This document shows, piece by piece, positions 19,293 to 28,187 of a DNA stretch of 64,000 nucleotides. The stretch comes from Chromatiaceae bacterium (GTDB lineage Bacteria > Pseudomonadota > Gammaproteobacteria > Chromatiales > Chromatiaceae): NCBI GenBank assembly GCA_027078745.1, contig JALWWO010000010.1, forward strand, positions 79,758 to 143,757, read 5' to 3'. How positions within the stretch are numbered: the first letter of the stretch is position 1; the number at the start of each line of letters is the position of its first letter. The notes under the pieces were generated by a model. That model was not told the DNA's origin. It saw only the letters and a list, made by a program, of their open reading frames with translations, and did no database searches. Made by a program: the position numbers and the translations under genes.

Positions 19293-20329
19293 GAATACGC
19301 CTCCTCCGGGGCATCCCCTGGCGTTCCCTCTGCATCCCGCTTGGGCAGCAGCTGTTCCCGAATCTTTTCCTCGATCTCCGCCGCCAGACGGGGATTTTCC
19401 TTCAGGGCGCTGCGCACCTTGTCTTTGCCCTGGCCGATCTGCTCTCCGTTGTAGCTGTACCAGGCGCCGGACTTCTCCAAGATGCCGCACTTAACCCCGA
19501 GATCCACGATTTCCCCTTCTCGGGAAATGCCCTCTCCGTAGAGAATATCGAAGGTAGTCTGCTTGAACGGGGGCGCCAGTTTGTTCTTAACCACCTTGAC
19601 CCGCGTTTCGTTGCCGATGACTTCATCGCCCTTTTTGATGGAACCGATGCGTCGGATGTCCAGGCGCACGGAAGCATAGAACTTGAGGGCGTTGCCGCCG
19701 GTGGTGGTCTCCGGATTGCCGAACATGACGCCGATCTTCATGCGGATCTGATTGATGAAGATCACCGTGCAGTTGGCGCGCTTGATGTTGCCCGTGAGCT
19801 TCCGCAGAGCTTGGGACATGAGACGGGCTTGCAGCCCCACATGGGAATCCCCCATCTCCCCCTCGATCTCCGCCTTGGGGGTGAGGGCGGCCACGGAATC
19901 CACCACCACCACATCTACCGCGCCGGAGCGCACCAACATATCCGTGATCTCCAGGGCCTGTTCCCCGGTGTCCGGCTGGGAGACCAGCAGATCATTCACC
20001 TGCACCCCCAGCGCTTCCGCATAGATGGGATCCAGGGCATGTTCCGCATCCACAAAGGCACAGGTACCCCCTTCTTTTTGGGCTTCGGCGATGATGTGCA
20101 GGCTCAGGGTAGTTTTGCCGGAGGATTCTGGCCCATAAATCTCGATAATCCGTCCCTTGGGAATGCCGCCGATGCCCAAGGCCAGATCCAGCCCGAGGGA
20201 ACCGGTGGAAAAGACCTCCACATTGCGCACCGTGCCCGCATCCCCCATGCGCATGACTGAACCCTTGCCGAACTGCTTTTCGATCTGGGCGAGCGCGGCG
20301 GCGAGCGCCTTCTTCCGCTGTTCATCCAT
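19289..20329 (-). CDS. recA: Recombinase RecA
   Basis: A 346-residue RecA, the DNA strand-exchange ATPase and SOS co-protease. Walker A GPESSGKT is at residues 66-73, the same numbering as E. coli. Loop motifs ([22 protein letters not shown]) are intact. The start MDEQRKKAL at 20329 is chosen by conservation, eleven codons inside a longer frame. I do not find a clear CTGT-N8-ACAG LexA box in the 60 bases before it. It is followed by recX and alaS in the same direction. Confidence 0.98.
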   Translation of the reverse strand: MDEQRKKALAAALAQIEKQFGKGSVMRMGDAGTVRNVEVFSTGSLGLDLALGIGGIPKGRIIEIYGPESSGKTTLSLHIIAEAQKEGGTCAFVDAEHALDPIYAEALGVQVNDLLVSQPDTGEQALEITDMLVRSGAVDVVVVDSVAALTPKAEIEGEMGDSHVGLQARLMSQALRKLTGNIKRANCTVIFINQIRMKIGVMFGNPETTTGGNALKFYASVRLDIRRIGSIKKGDEVIGNETRVKVVKNKLAPPFKQTTFDILYGEGISREGEIVDLGVKCGILEKSGAWYSYNGEQIGQGKDKVRSALKENPRLAAEIEEKIREQLLPKRDAEGTPGDAPEEAYS

Positions 20330-20389
20330 CCTCAGGGGTCCCCTTAGTACCGAAGAAATCACGGTTCGTAGTATCGCATATCGGGGGAT

Positions 20390-20905
20390 TCATGGCGACA
20401 GGGGCCAACGTTTCCGTACCTGATAGCGGGGTGTTGCACCTGTCTTGCTGTGGGCCAACACAAAGCTTTCCACCGGCCAGGCGATGGGCTGGGACAACCC
20501 GCCGGGGCGGATGGGTTTTGCCTTGCGCAACAGAGTGACATGGGGATGATAGGGTCGCTGTTCCCGCCGAAACCCACAGGGTTCCAGAACACTCCAGAGC
20601 CTGTTCACCAACTGCCTCAATTCGGAGGGATGGGTGCGCAGGCCGCACCAGCCCACCCGCGCGCGGGGGAAGCTGCCGAAGCAATCGAGCTGTACAGCGA
20701 AGGGAGGGCAGCTCAGGGAATCCGCAGCAGCTAGCGCGCAGTCCAGCTGTGCCGGAGAAAGGATGCCGAGAAAAGCCAGGGTCAGATGAAAATCTGCCGG
20801 ATGAACGCGGCGGCTTCCGGGCTGATCGAGCTGGGCTTGCACGGCCCGCAGCGCCTGCCGCTGTTCTTCCTCGGGCCAGAGGGCAAAGAAAAAGCGTTCT
20901 CCCAT
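20390..20905 (-). CDS. thpR: RNA 2',3'-cyclic phosphodiesterase (ThpR/LigT)
   Basis: A 171-residue member of the 2H phosphoesterase family. The two HxT/S-x motifs HLTLAFLG and HPHVTLL are both present. Family members open RNA 2',3'-cyclic phosphates and weakly ligate tRNA halves; the physiological role is uncertain. It lies between pncC and recA on the same strand. Confidence 0.9.
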   Translation of the reverse strand: MGERFFFALWPEEEQRQALRAVQAQLDQPGSRRVHPADFHLTLAFLGILSPAQLDCALAAADSLSCPPFAVQLDCFGSFPRARVGWCGLRTHPSELRQLVNRLWSVLEPCGFRREQRPYHPHVTLLRKAKPIRPGGLSQPIAWPVESFVLAHSKTGATPRYQVRKRWPLSP

Positions 20906-20909
20906 GTGC

Positions 20910-21389
20910 CTATTTCAGCCATTGGAGCAAGGTTTCCAAGGCGTATTCGATGGACTGTTCCCGCACCGCCTGCCGATCTCCCGGGAAATGCTGGCGGTGC
21001 ACGATGGGTTCCTGATCCAACCAAGCCCAAGCGAAATACACAGTGCCCACGGGTTTCTCCGGCGTTCCCCCGCTGGGACCCGCGATGCCGCTCACCGCCA
21101 AACCTACCTGGGCGGCGCTGCGGGCGAGACAGCCCCGCACCATGGCAATCACTGCCGGCGCGCTCACCGCCCCATGGGCGCGCAAGAGTTCGGAAGAGAC
21201 GCCCAACAGCCTTTCCTTGGCTCGATTGCTGTAGGTGATAAAGCCCGAGTCGAACCAATGGCTGGCACCGGGCACCGCCGTGATCGCCTGGGCGATCCCA
21301 CCGCCGGTGCAGGACTCGGCACAGCTCAGCATCCAGCCCCGTTCCTGCAGTCGCTGCCCGATGGCTTGAATCCAGGTTTGTAGGATCAT
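20910..21389 (-). CDS. pncC: Nicotinamide-nucleotide amidohydrolase (PncC/CinA C-terminal)
   Basis: A 159-residue stand-alone CinA C-terminal domain. Conserved blocks are LSCAESCTGG, FDSGFITYSNRAKERLLGV and SGIAGPSGGTPEKPVGTVYFAW. The enzyme deamidates NMN to nicotinic acid mononucleotide in NAD recycling. The family is commonly found next to recA. The start MILQTWIQ at 21389 is chosen because upstream codons are unconserved. Confidence 0.92.
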   Translation of the reverse strand: MILQTWIQAIGQRLQERGWMLSCAESCTGGGIAQAITAVPGASHWFDSGFITYSNRAKERLLGVSSELLRAHGAVSAPAVIAMVRGCLARSAAQVGLAVSGIAGPSGGTPEKPVGTVYFAWAWLDQEPIVHRQHFPGDRQAVREQSIEYALETLLQWLK

Positions 21390-21484
21390 CAGAGTTCGTA
21401 CCGCGCTGAATGCAAATTCTATAGTCCCAGAAAACTTTTTGCGCAGGGTAGAATATTTTTCTCCCAAGCAGTCGGTATGCCCTC

Positions 21485-22651
21485 ATGCACATCGGTCCCC
21501 GAGAAATCACCACACCCTTCCGGCCCATCCCCCTGGAAGTGCCGGAGGGCATGAAGCCCAATGAGTTCTTCAACAGCGCGGAAAACCTGCGGGATCTGGC
21601 CCAGAACAACGGCCTGCTGACTAATCCGGAAAACCTGCTGCTTTACCGCAAGGCCTTGGGCCATTCCTGGGAATTCGACACCTCCATTCTCTACAACACT
21701 TCCCAACTCATCCTCAATCCTCTGGGGCGGCCAGTGCGCCGCACTCAGGTGCCCGAGGCGGTCAAGCGGGTTTGGAATCGCATGAATCAGCTCCTCATCC
21801 AGTACATGTTGGAGGAATACCCGGATCCGGAAGAGGCCCTGGTGCTAGCGGGAGAAGCGAGCCTGGATGCTACCTGGCCCCTGACCGCACCCGGGGTGCC
21901 CAGCATCCGCATGTTGCACAATCATTTCATCGTCTTCCCCATGGAAGCCCTCCGCCAAGCGGAACTGGCGGACCCCGCCAATCCCAATCTCACGGACGGG
22001 GGGCAGCACAGCTTGTTTCAGGCCTACATGCGGCGGGTATACCGGCGCTTTCTGGAAGAGGTCCTGAATTTCCAGATTCTGGAACCCCTGCCCACAGAGC
22101 AATCCCAACTGAAGCTCACCGGCTATCCGGAGGGGTTACCCTGCTGGAAGATTCGGGGCGGTGGGGAAGCCTTGAAGGATATCCGGTTCTGGCGGGAGTA
22201 CGATGCGTTGCTCCAGGGGTTTCTGGACTTTTACCGCACCTTCTTTTCCCAGGTATCCAGCCGCAACGCCCCGCTGCTGGAAGATGTGTATTTCCCCGAG
22301 GCGGTGGAACGCCTTTTACTATTCGACAACGATTTCCTGAAGACGGCGAAGAAGGTGCGGGATCGCTGCATTCAGGATCCCGCCTATGCTAACGCTATCC
22401 GCTGGCAGCCCGCGTTCAAGCAGCTCATCTATCGCAACGACGCGGGAGACCTCTTGGTTACCATCAGTCAAAATTCCGTGGGCAATGCCATCACAGAATT
22501 GCTCGGGGTAGTGGTGAAGCGGGTGCCGGATGCGGCAGCCTATGAACGCTTTGAACCCCGACTGATCGAACGCTTGCTCGAAGTGCGGGCGCGGCTTATA
22601 GAAGCGGATCTGGGGGAAGGCATCGCCACGAGCGCTTGGCCTGCGGGCTGA
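21485..22651 (+). CDS. Unrecognised conserved-looking protein, 388 aa
   Basis: I cannot assign this protein to a family. It is soluble, with no signal peptide or membrane segment, and mixed in composition with many aromatic residues. The segment SIRMLHNHFIVFP (about residues 138-150) superficially recalls the HxH of HIT/GalT-like nucleotide-binding proteins, but the rest does not clearly support that. It diverges from pncC and is followed five bases later by the TtcA-like gene, so a common transcript is likely. A role connected with tRNA thiolation or the following redox enzymes is possible but only inference. Confidence 0.75.
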   Translation: MHIGPREITTPFRPIPLEVPEGMKPNEFFNSAENLRDLAQNNGLLTNPENLLLYRKALGHSWEFDTSILYNTSQLILNPLGRPVRRTQVPEAVKRVWNRMNQLLIQYMLEEYPDPEEALVLAGEASLDATWPLTAPGVPSIRMLHNHFIVFPMEALRQAELADPANPNLTDGGQHSLFQAYMRRVYRRFLEEVLNFQILEPLPTEQSQLKLTGYPEGLPCWKIRGGGEALKDIRFWREYDALLQGFLDFYRTFFSQVSSRNAPLLEDVYFPEAVERLLLFDNDFLKTAKKVRDRCIQDPAYANAIRWQPAFKQLIYRNDAGDLLVTISQNSVGNAITELLGVVVKRVPDAAAYERFEPRLIERLLEVRARLIEADLGEGIATSAWPAG

Positions 22652-22655
22652 TTCC

Positions 22656-23393
22656 ATGAAAAGCACTGCCCCGCCGAAATCCCTGTTGCGCCGGATGGGG
22701 CGCGCCATCGCGGAGTTCGAGATGATCCGCCCGGGGGATCGGATCCTGCTCGGCGTCTCCGGTGGCAAGGATTCCCTTTCCCTGTTGCATCTGCTCCGGC
22801 ATCTCCAGCGCTATGCTCCGGTGCCCTTTCATCTGGGCGTGGCCACCGTGGATCCCCAGATACCCGGATTTGACCCTGCACCCCTGAAAGCCTATTACGA
22901 TCAACTCGGCGTGCCCTGGCATTATGAATCCCAGCCCATCTTGGCGCAGGCCAAAACCCGGATGCAGGGGGATTCTTTCTGTGCCTACTGCGCGCGCATG
23001 AAGCGCGGTATTCTATACAGCCTCTGCCGGCGGGAAGGATATGGTGTGCTGGCCTTGGCCCAACATCTGGATGATCTGGCGGAGAGCCTGTTGCTGTCGC
23101 TCTTCCACGGCGGCCAGCTGCGCACCATGAAAGCCCATTATCGAAATGATGCGGGCGATGTACGCATCATCCGGCCCTTGGTCTACTGCCGCGAGCGGCA
23201 GACGGCGGCTTTTGCTCGCGATGCTCGGTTGCCTGTGGTGCCGGACAGTTGCCCCGCCTGTTTCTCCGCACCCACCCGTCGGGAACAAATGAAGGCTTTA
23301 TTAGCGCGGGAAGAATCCCAACATCCTCAACTCTTCGCCAGCATTCGGCAGGCGATCAAACCCTTGTTGATTGAGGGGAGTATCCCCCGATAG
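22656..23393 (+). CDS. ttcA: TtcA-like tRNA 2-thiocytidine synthetase
   Basis: A 245-residue PP-loop ATPase. The ATP site is LLGVSGGKDSLSLLHLL. Cysteines in SFCAYCARMKRG and DSCPACF match the CxxC-type cluster ligands of TtcA, which thiolates C32 of some tRNAs using a [4Fe-4S] cluster. It is shorter than E. coli TtcA (311). The third-cysteine region (CPACF, not C-GSQ) differs from the canonical enzyme, so it may be a TtcA paralogue with another substrate. Strand and spacing suggest an operon with both neighbours. Confidence 0.75.
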   Translation: MKSTAPPKSLLRRMGRAIAEFEMIRPGDRILLGVSGGKDSLSLLHLLRHLQRYAPVPFHLGVATVDPQIPGFDPAPLKAYYDQLGVPWHYESQPILAQAKTRMQGDSFCAYCARMKRGILYSLCRREGYGVLALAQHLDDLAESLLLSLFHGGQLRTMKAHYRNDAGDVRIIRPLVYCRERQTAAFARDARLPVVPDSCPACFSAPTRREQMKALLAREESQHPQLFASIRQAIKPLLIEGSIPR

Positions 23394-23417
23394 CGCATTG
23401 CACAAAAGGAAGTACCC

Positions 23418-24434
23418 ATGGGTTTTACCGTTACCACCCTGCCGGCCCAACATCGTTTCGATGTGGTGCCCGGGGAAGACATTCTGACCGCCGCCCTGCG
23501 CCAGGGCATTCATTTGCCCTATGTGTGTCGAGAAGGGGCCTGCGGTTCTTGTGCGGCTCACTTGGTTTCCGGGCAAGTCCAGTATCCCAATGGGCTGCCT
23601 GCCGCACTGCAGGATCAGCCGGAAACTCGGTGCCTGACCTGTCAAGCGGTGCCGGAAAGCGATCTAGTGTTGCAGGTCGATGAGGTGCAGGGCCCTAGAG
23701 AAATTCAACCCCAGATCTTGCCCTGTCGGGTGGTGCACAAGGAACGCCTGAATCACGATGTGATGCTGCTGAAGCTTAAGCTGCCGGATCAGCAGCGATT
23801 GGAATTCTTCGCCGGCCAATATCTGGATTTTCTGCTGCAAGACGGGCGGCGGCGCGCCTTTTCCATCGCCAACGCCCCCCAGGATAATGCATTCATCGAA
23901 CTGCACATCCGCCATGTGCCTGGTGGTAGCTTCACGGACTATGTATTCAATCAGCTGGAAGAAAAGGCCGTTCTGCGCATTCAGGCCCCCTTGGGTGGGT
24001 TCATGCTGCGGGAAAATCCGGATCGCCCCTTGCTCTTCGTAGCGGGCGGCACGGGCTTCGCGCCCATCAAGGCCATGTTGGAAGATGCCTTTCACCGCGG
24101 TGTTTCCCAGCCCATGACCCTGTATTGGGGCGTGCGGAGCCGTCGGGATCTCTATCTACCCGACTTGCCCGAACGCTGGGCAGAGACCCATGCCAATTTC
24201 CGCTATATTCCCGTGCTTTCTGAACCAGATGAAGATTGGACGGGCAGAACCGGTTGGGTGCACGAGGCGGTGTTGCAGGATCATCCCGATCTCAGCGGCT
24301 TCGATCTCTATATCAGCGGCCCGCCCATCCTGGTGGAAAAGGGCCGTCAGGCTTTTGAGCAAGCCGGATTGCCCCGAGCGCAGCTGTTCTCGGATGCCTT
24401 TGAGTATGCGGCGGATGCGAAGCAATCTCCCTAG
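23418..24434 (+). CDS. NAD(P)H-dependent [2Fe-2S] flavin reductase
   Basis: A 338-residue electron-transfer protein. An N-terminal plant-type ferredoxin domain has cluster ligands in CREGACGSC and a distal RCLTCQ. An FAD-binding domain (RRAFSIANAP) and an NAD-binding domain (LLFVAGGTGFAPIKAM) follow. Relatives are annotated as CDP-6-deoxy-glucoseen reductase or as reductase components of oxygenases. No deoxysugar or oxygenase genes adjoin, so its electron acceptor is unknown. It could reduce a neighbouring iron-sulfur enzyme. Confidence 0.87.
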   Translation: MGFTVTTLPAQHRFDVVPGEDILTAALRQGIHLPYVCREGACGSCAAHLVSGQVQYPNGLPAALQDQPETRCLTCQAVPESDLVLQVDEVQGPREIQPQILPCRVVHKERLNHDVMLLKLKLPDQQRLEFFAGQYLDFLLQDGRRRAFSIANAPQDNAFIELHIRHVPGGSFTDYVFNQLEEKAVLRIQAPLGGFMLRENPDRPLLFVAGGTGFAPIKAMLEDAFHRGVSQPMTLYWGVRSRRDLYLPDLPERWAETHANFRYIPVLSEPDEDWTGRTGWVHEAVLQDHPDLSGFDLYISGPPILVEKGRQAFEQAGLPRAQLFSDAFEYAADAKQSP

Positions 24435-24490
24435 GAACTCTCCGAAAATCCATCTGTCCGATGCTGAAATTCAGCGCTGGAGAATCACCC

Positions 24491-25903
24491 ATGTTGCGAA
24501 ATCTTCTGATCGGTAGCCTGTGCGTGTTGCTGCTGCCCTTCGGCAGCACAGCCCAGGAAAGCGGTGTGGAGAGGCTGCGGCAGATCGGCAAAGCGTTCAC
24601 CGCCGTGGCCAAACGGGTTTCCCCCGCCGTGGTCAACATTCAGGTAGCGAGCCGAAGCGATCAACCGGAAATGAACAGCCTGAACCAGGAATTCTTCCGG
24701 CGCTTCTTCGGGGAAAAACTGCCTCATCGACGTACTCATCCCCGCTTTGAGGTGAGTCAGGGCTCCGGCTTTGTCTTCGCTACCCAGGGCACGCCGGACT
24801 CTGGCAAGAGTTACATTCTCACGAATTATCATGTGGTAGAGGATGCCGAGGAAATCCAAGTGCGGCTGGAAGATGGCCGAGAATTCGAGGCTAGGATTCG
24901 AGGCACGGATTCCCATTCCGATGTGGCGGTCATCGAAATTCCCACGGGGAATCTGCCGGTGCTACAGCTCGCGGACTCCAATCAACTCGATGTGGGGGAA
25001 TGGGTGCTGGCCATCGGCAACCCCTTCGGACTCCGGCATACGGTAACCGCAGGTATTGTGAGCGCCACGGGCAGAACGAGCTTGGGCATCAATGATTACG
25101 AGAACTTCATTCAGACAGATGCCGCCATCAATCCGGGCAACTCCGGTGGGCCCCTGGTCAATTTGGATGGGCAAGTGGTAGGCATGAACACCGCCATCTT
25201 CAGCCGGAGCGGCGGCTATATGGGGGTTGGGTTCGCCATCCCTAGCAATCTGATCCGGGCCGTAGCCACCCAATTGATCGAGCGGGGACAGGTGACCCGC
25301 GGCTTTCTGGGAGTGGGGATTCAACAGCTCACGCCGGAATTGGCCCGCTCCTTCGGGCTCAAGCAACATGTGGGCATTCTCATCGCGCAGGTTTATCCCA
25401 ATTCTCCGGCCGCTCGGGCCGGGTTGCGACAAGGAGATATCATCCTCGCCCATGACGGCGTGCCCATGAAGGACATCGGCGTCTTCCGCAACCGGATCGC
25501 GCTCAGTCCTCCAGGCACCCTGGCCCATCTGAAAGTACTGCGGGAGGGGGAACCTTTGGAACTCGATGTGCGAATCGGTACCTTGGAGGAAGACCAATTT
25601 GCTCGTCTGAGCAAATCTCGAGGGGCTCCAGATCTGGGATTGAGCGTGCAGACTATCACGCCTAAACTCGCTCGGCAGCTGGGCGTAAGCGCCGGGGAAG
25701 GGGTGGTAGTTACGCGAGTGCAGCCGGGTTCCATCGCAGACCAAGCGGGCATCGAGCCCGGGGCCCTGATCCTGCAAGTCAACCGCCAGCCCATCAGCAG
25801 CGCAGCGGATTTCCGTCACGCGCTGGCCAGCAGTCCGAACCGGCAGGCCCTGCTGCTCGTGCGCCATCAGGGAATCCAGCAATTCATCGTCTTGGGTTGG
25901 TAG
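24491..25903 (+). CDS. mucD: Periplasmic Deg-type serine protease (DegP/DegQ/MucD)
   Basis: A 470-residue HtrA-family protease. A signal peptide (about 1-21) precedes a trypsin-like domain with catalytic His114 (TNYHVV), Asp144 (HSDVAV) and Ser218 (NPGNSGGP). Two PDZ domains follow (about 265-360 and 375-465). It degrades or refolds misfolded envelope proteins. The ATG at 24491 is chosen because GGAG lies upstream and the signal peptide follows directly. An earlier in-frame ATG (24461) would spoil the signal. Confidence 0.93.
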   Translation: MLRNLLIGSLCVLLLPFGSTAQESGVERLRQIGKAFTAVAKRVSPAVVNIQVASRSDQPEMNSLNQEFFRRFFGEKLPHRRTHPRFEVSQGSGFVFATQGTPDSGKSYILTNYHVVEDAEEIQVRLEDGREFEARIRGTDSHSDVAVIEIPTGNLPVLQLADSNQLDVGEWVLAIGNPFGLRHTVTAGIVSATGRTSLGINDYENFIQTDAAINPGNSGGPLVNLDGQVVGMNTAIFSRSGGYMGVGFAIPSNLIRAVATQLIERGQVTRGFLGVGIQQLTPELARSFGLKQHVGILIAQVYPNSPAARAGLRQGDIILAHDGVPMKDIGVFRNRIALSPPGTLAHLKVLREGEPLELDVRIGTLEEDQFARLSKSRGAPDLGLSVQTITPKLARQLGVSAGEGVVVTRVQPGSIADQAGIEPGALILQVNRQPISSAADFRHALASSPNRQALLLVRHQGIQQFIVLGW

Positions 25904-25941
25904 TTCTTGAATCGGACCCAGGGAACGGGTCCGCCCGATCC

Positions 25942-26322
25942 ATGCATATACTGATCAGCCGCATCCGGCAATATTGGCTTTTCCTCACAATTCTTTGCCT
26001 ATTCGGCATTACCCTGTTATCTCTCTGGCCACTGGAACAACTGCCCGAAGTGCCGGGAAGCGATAAAACCCATCATCTCATCGCCTATGCGGCACTGATG
26101 TTTCCCGCTGCCTTGAGAAGACCGAAGCATTGGCCCTATTATGCGGCGTTTTTCCTGTTGTACAGTGGGGCAATTGAGTGGATTCAACCCTGGGTCAACC
26201 GCTATAGCGAATGGCTGGATCTGCTGGCAAACGGCCTGGGTTTGTTGTCGGGTATCATTTTGGCGAGTGTGGCCAATCGATTTTTTCAGACCATTCCCGG
26301 ATCGCTCAGAAGATCTTCATGA
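25942..26322 (+). CDS. VanZ-like membrane protein
   Basis: A 126-residue protein with three to four hydrophobic segments and the VanZ-type pattern SDKTHHLIAYAALMFPA followed by IEWIQPWVNRYSEWLDLLANGLGLLSG. The VanZ family is named after a teicoplanin-resistance accessory protein, but most members, including this type, have no known role. The ATG at 25942 is chosen over a TTG at 25897 inside the previous gene. Its stop overlaps the next start as ATGA. Confidence 0.8.
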   Translation: MHILISRIRQYWLFLTILCLFGITLLSLWPLEQLPEVPGSDKTHHLIAYAALMFPAALRRPKHWPYYAAFFLLYSGAIEWIQPWVNRYSEWLDLLANGLGLLSGIILASVANRFFQTIPGSLRRSS

Positions 26323-26747
26323 AGACCCATCCTCGGCCCACGGAAATTCGGCTCCATCAGCAATCCCGCCTTTTCGAGATCCACTATGCGGACGGGGCGC
26401 ATTTTCTCCTGCCCTGTGAATACCTGCGGGTCTACTCCCCTTCCGCAGAGGTGCGCGGCCATGCACCGGAAGAAGCTGTGCTACAGGTGGGCAAGGAGCG
26501 GGTGAACATCCAGCGCTTGGAACCCGTGGGCAACTATGCCCTGAAGATCTACTTCGACGATGGGCACCATTCTGGCCTGTTCGATTGGGCCTATCTCTAC
26601 CGGTTGGGGCGGGCTTGGCAACCCCTGTGGCAGGACTATCTGAAGCGCTTAGAAGAAGCGGGCCATGCGCGCACCGCCCCGGATCCGTTCTGCCAGCTGC
26701 AAGCACAAGGAAAACAGCCTGCCCAACTGCCTGAGCGAAGGGATTGA
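26319..26747 (+). CDS. DUF971 (GBBH-like N-terminal) protein
   Basis: A 142-residue protein of the DUF971 family, related to the N-terminal domain of gamma-butyrobetaine hydroxylase. Marker segments are PTEIRLHQQSRLFEIHYADG, LPCEYLRVYSPSAEV and YALKIYFDDGHHSGLFDW. DUF971 proteins often sit near iron-sulfur or ubiquinone genes; their biochemistry is not settled. It is translationally coupled to the VanZ-like gene. A second, longer DUF971 protein occurs at 51471-52115. Confidence 0.85.
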   Translation: MKTHPRPTEIRLHQQSRLFEIHYADGAHFLLPCEYLRVYSPSAEVRGHAPEEAVLQVGKERVNIQRLEPVGNYALKIYFDDGHHSGLFDWAYLYRLGRAWQPLWQDYLKRLEEAGHARTAPDPFCQLQAQGKQPAQLPERRD

Positions 26748-26817
26748 TCGGGATCAGTGCTTTTTCATGAATTCGGAAGCAGGCTGTTGACGCTGTTTTT
26801 CCCGACGCCAAAACCCC

Positions 26818-27057
26818 ATGCGCAGATCCCGTTTTCTGTTGATCGCCTGGTCCTTGGGTAGTTCGCTCGTGCTATTGAGCCTGTTTGCATCGCCGCCCTC
26901 GGTGCCTAAGCACAACTTGCCCCTGACCGATCTGGCTCTCTTCACGGAAGCCGCTTATACCCGGCATCGGAGCCTGGCCACCCCCCAGAGCGCCTTCACG
27001 GAATTCCCCTTGGGCCTGGATCTCTTTCCCTCTGGCTCCCTGGTGCCGCCCCCATGA
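26818..27057 (+). CDS. Small membrane-anchored or secreted protein, 79 aa
   Basis: A short protein with an N-terminal hydrophobic segment (RFLLIAWSLGSSLVLLSLFA) and a polar remainder containing FTEAAYTRHRSLATPQSAF. I do not recognise a family. Its stop overlaps the start of the ABC permease as ATGA, and that coupling is the main reason to accept it as real. No strong ribosome-binding site is visible. It may be a small accessory subunit of the transporter. Confidence 0.6.
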   Translation: MRRSRFLLIAWSLGSSLVLLSLFASPPSVPKHNLPLTDLALFTEAAYTRHRSLATPQSAFTEFPLGLDLFPSGSLVPPP

Positions 27058-28187
27058 GGGTGTTTCTGCGGCGGCAACGCTACCTGCTGGAATACAGCCT
27101 CGCTTCCCTCGCGCGGCATCCCGGGAAATATGTCCTGCTCCTGTTGGTCTACAGCTTGTTAGTCTTTCTGTTGGCCTCCGTCTTGCTCTTTTCCCAAGCC
27201 CTGCACCGAGAGACCGAAGTGCTCCTAGCCGATGCGCCGGAAATCCTGGTGCAACGGTTGCTCGCCGGTCGGCCGGTGCCCGTGCCCGCCGCCTATCTGG
27301 AACGCCTCCAGGGCATCCGAGGGATTCGGGAACCATCGGGCCGGCTCTGGGGCCTGTTCTACGATCCCATCGTGCGGGCAAACTACACGATGCTAGTGCC
27401 TCAAACCCCGGAGATTCCCGCCGGCGAGATCCAGATTGGCCGGGGGATCGCCCGCAGCCGAGGGCTGGAAGTGGGGGATTATCTCAGCCTGCGGAACGCT
27501 TCGGGAGCAACCCAAGCTTGGCGGGTCGCCGCTCTGCTGGACGGCGAGGCGGAGTTGGTGAATCAGGATCTCATCCTGATGAACACGGCGGATTTCCGGC
27601 AGTTCTTCGGCTATCCTGAGGGCAGGTTTACTGATCTCGTCCTGCGGGTGCCCAACGAACGGGAGCAAGCCACCATCGCGGAAAAGATCGTGCGAATCCT
27701 GCCGGACACGCGCCCCATTCTCCGTTCGGAACTGCTGCGCACCTATAGCGCCCTGTTCTCCTGGCGGCAGGGCTTGATCTTCTTGATCCTGTTGGGGGTG
27801 CTGCTCGCCTTCGTCATCCTCGCCTGGGATCGAGCTTCCGGGCTGAGCAGTGAGGAACGACGGGAAATCGGCTTGCTCAAGGCCTTGGGCTGGGAGACCA
27901 GCGATCTATTGCGCATGAAATTTTGGGAAGGTGCGGTGCTCTCCCTGAGCGCCTTTCTGCTGGGCGATCTGCTAGCCTATGCCCATGTTTTCTTCTTCGG
28001 GGCCGGCCTGTTCGCGCCGGTACTTCAAGGCTGGGCAGTCCTCTATCCCCAGTTCCATCCCAAGCCCTTCATCGATGGCTTTCAGATCGCCACCCTCTTT
28101 TTCTTCACTGTCTTTCCCTACACGGTGGCGACGATTGTGCCCATCTGGCGGGCCGCCATCGCCGATCCCGACGAGATCATGCGATGA
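27054..28187 (+). CDS. ABC transporter permease (FtsX/MacB-like)
   Basis: A 377-residue protein with one N-terminal membrane segment (about 27-48), a periplasmic domain, and three C-terminal segments (about 240-260, 295-320, 345-368). This is the FtsX/MacB permease topology. Such permeases usually power lipoprotein extraction, efflux or mechanotransmission instead of channel transport. The gene overlaps both the preceding small gene and the following ATPase by ATGA-type junctions, so the three form a unit. Substrate unknown. Similar permease/ATPase pairs occur near nosL in some bacteria, and nosL-like genes lie 10 kb away here, but a link is speculative. Confidence 0.85.
   Translation: MRVFLRRQRYLLEYSLASLARHPGKYVLLLLVYSLLVFLLASVLLFSQALHRETEVLLADAPEILVQRLLAGRPVPVPAAYLERLQGIRGIREPSGRLWGLFYDPIVRANYTMLVPQTPEIPAGEIQIGRGIARSRGLEVGDYLSLRNASGATQAWRVAALLDGEAELVNQDLILMNTADFRQFFGYPEGRFTDLVLRVPNEREQATIAEKIVRILPDTRPILRSELLRTYSALFSWRQGLIFLILLGVLLAFVILAWDRASGLSSEERREIGLLKALGWETSDLLRMKFWEGAVLSLSAFLLGDLLAYAHVFFFGAGLFAPVLQGWAVLYPQFHPKPFIDGFQIATLFFFTVFPYTVATIVPIWRAAIADPDEIMR

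Noticed and set aside
20330..20389. LexA box before recA
   Set aside because: I looked for CTGT-N8-ACAG in the recA leader and did not find a convincing match by eye.
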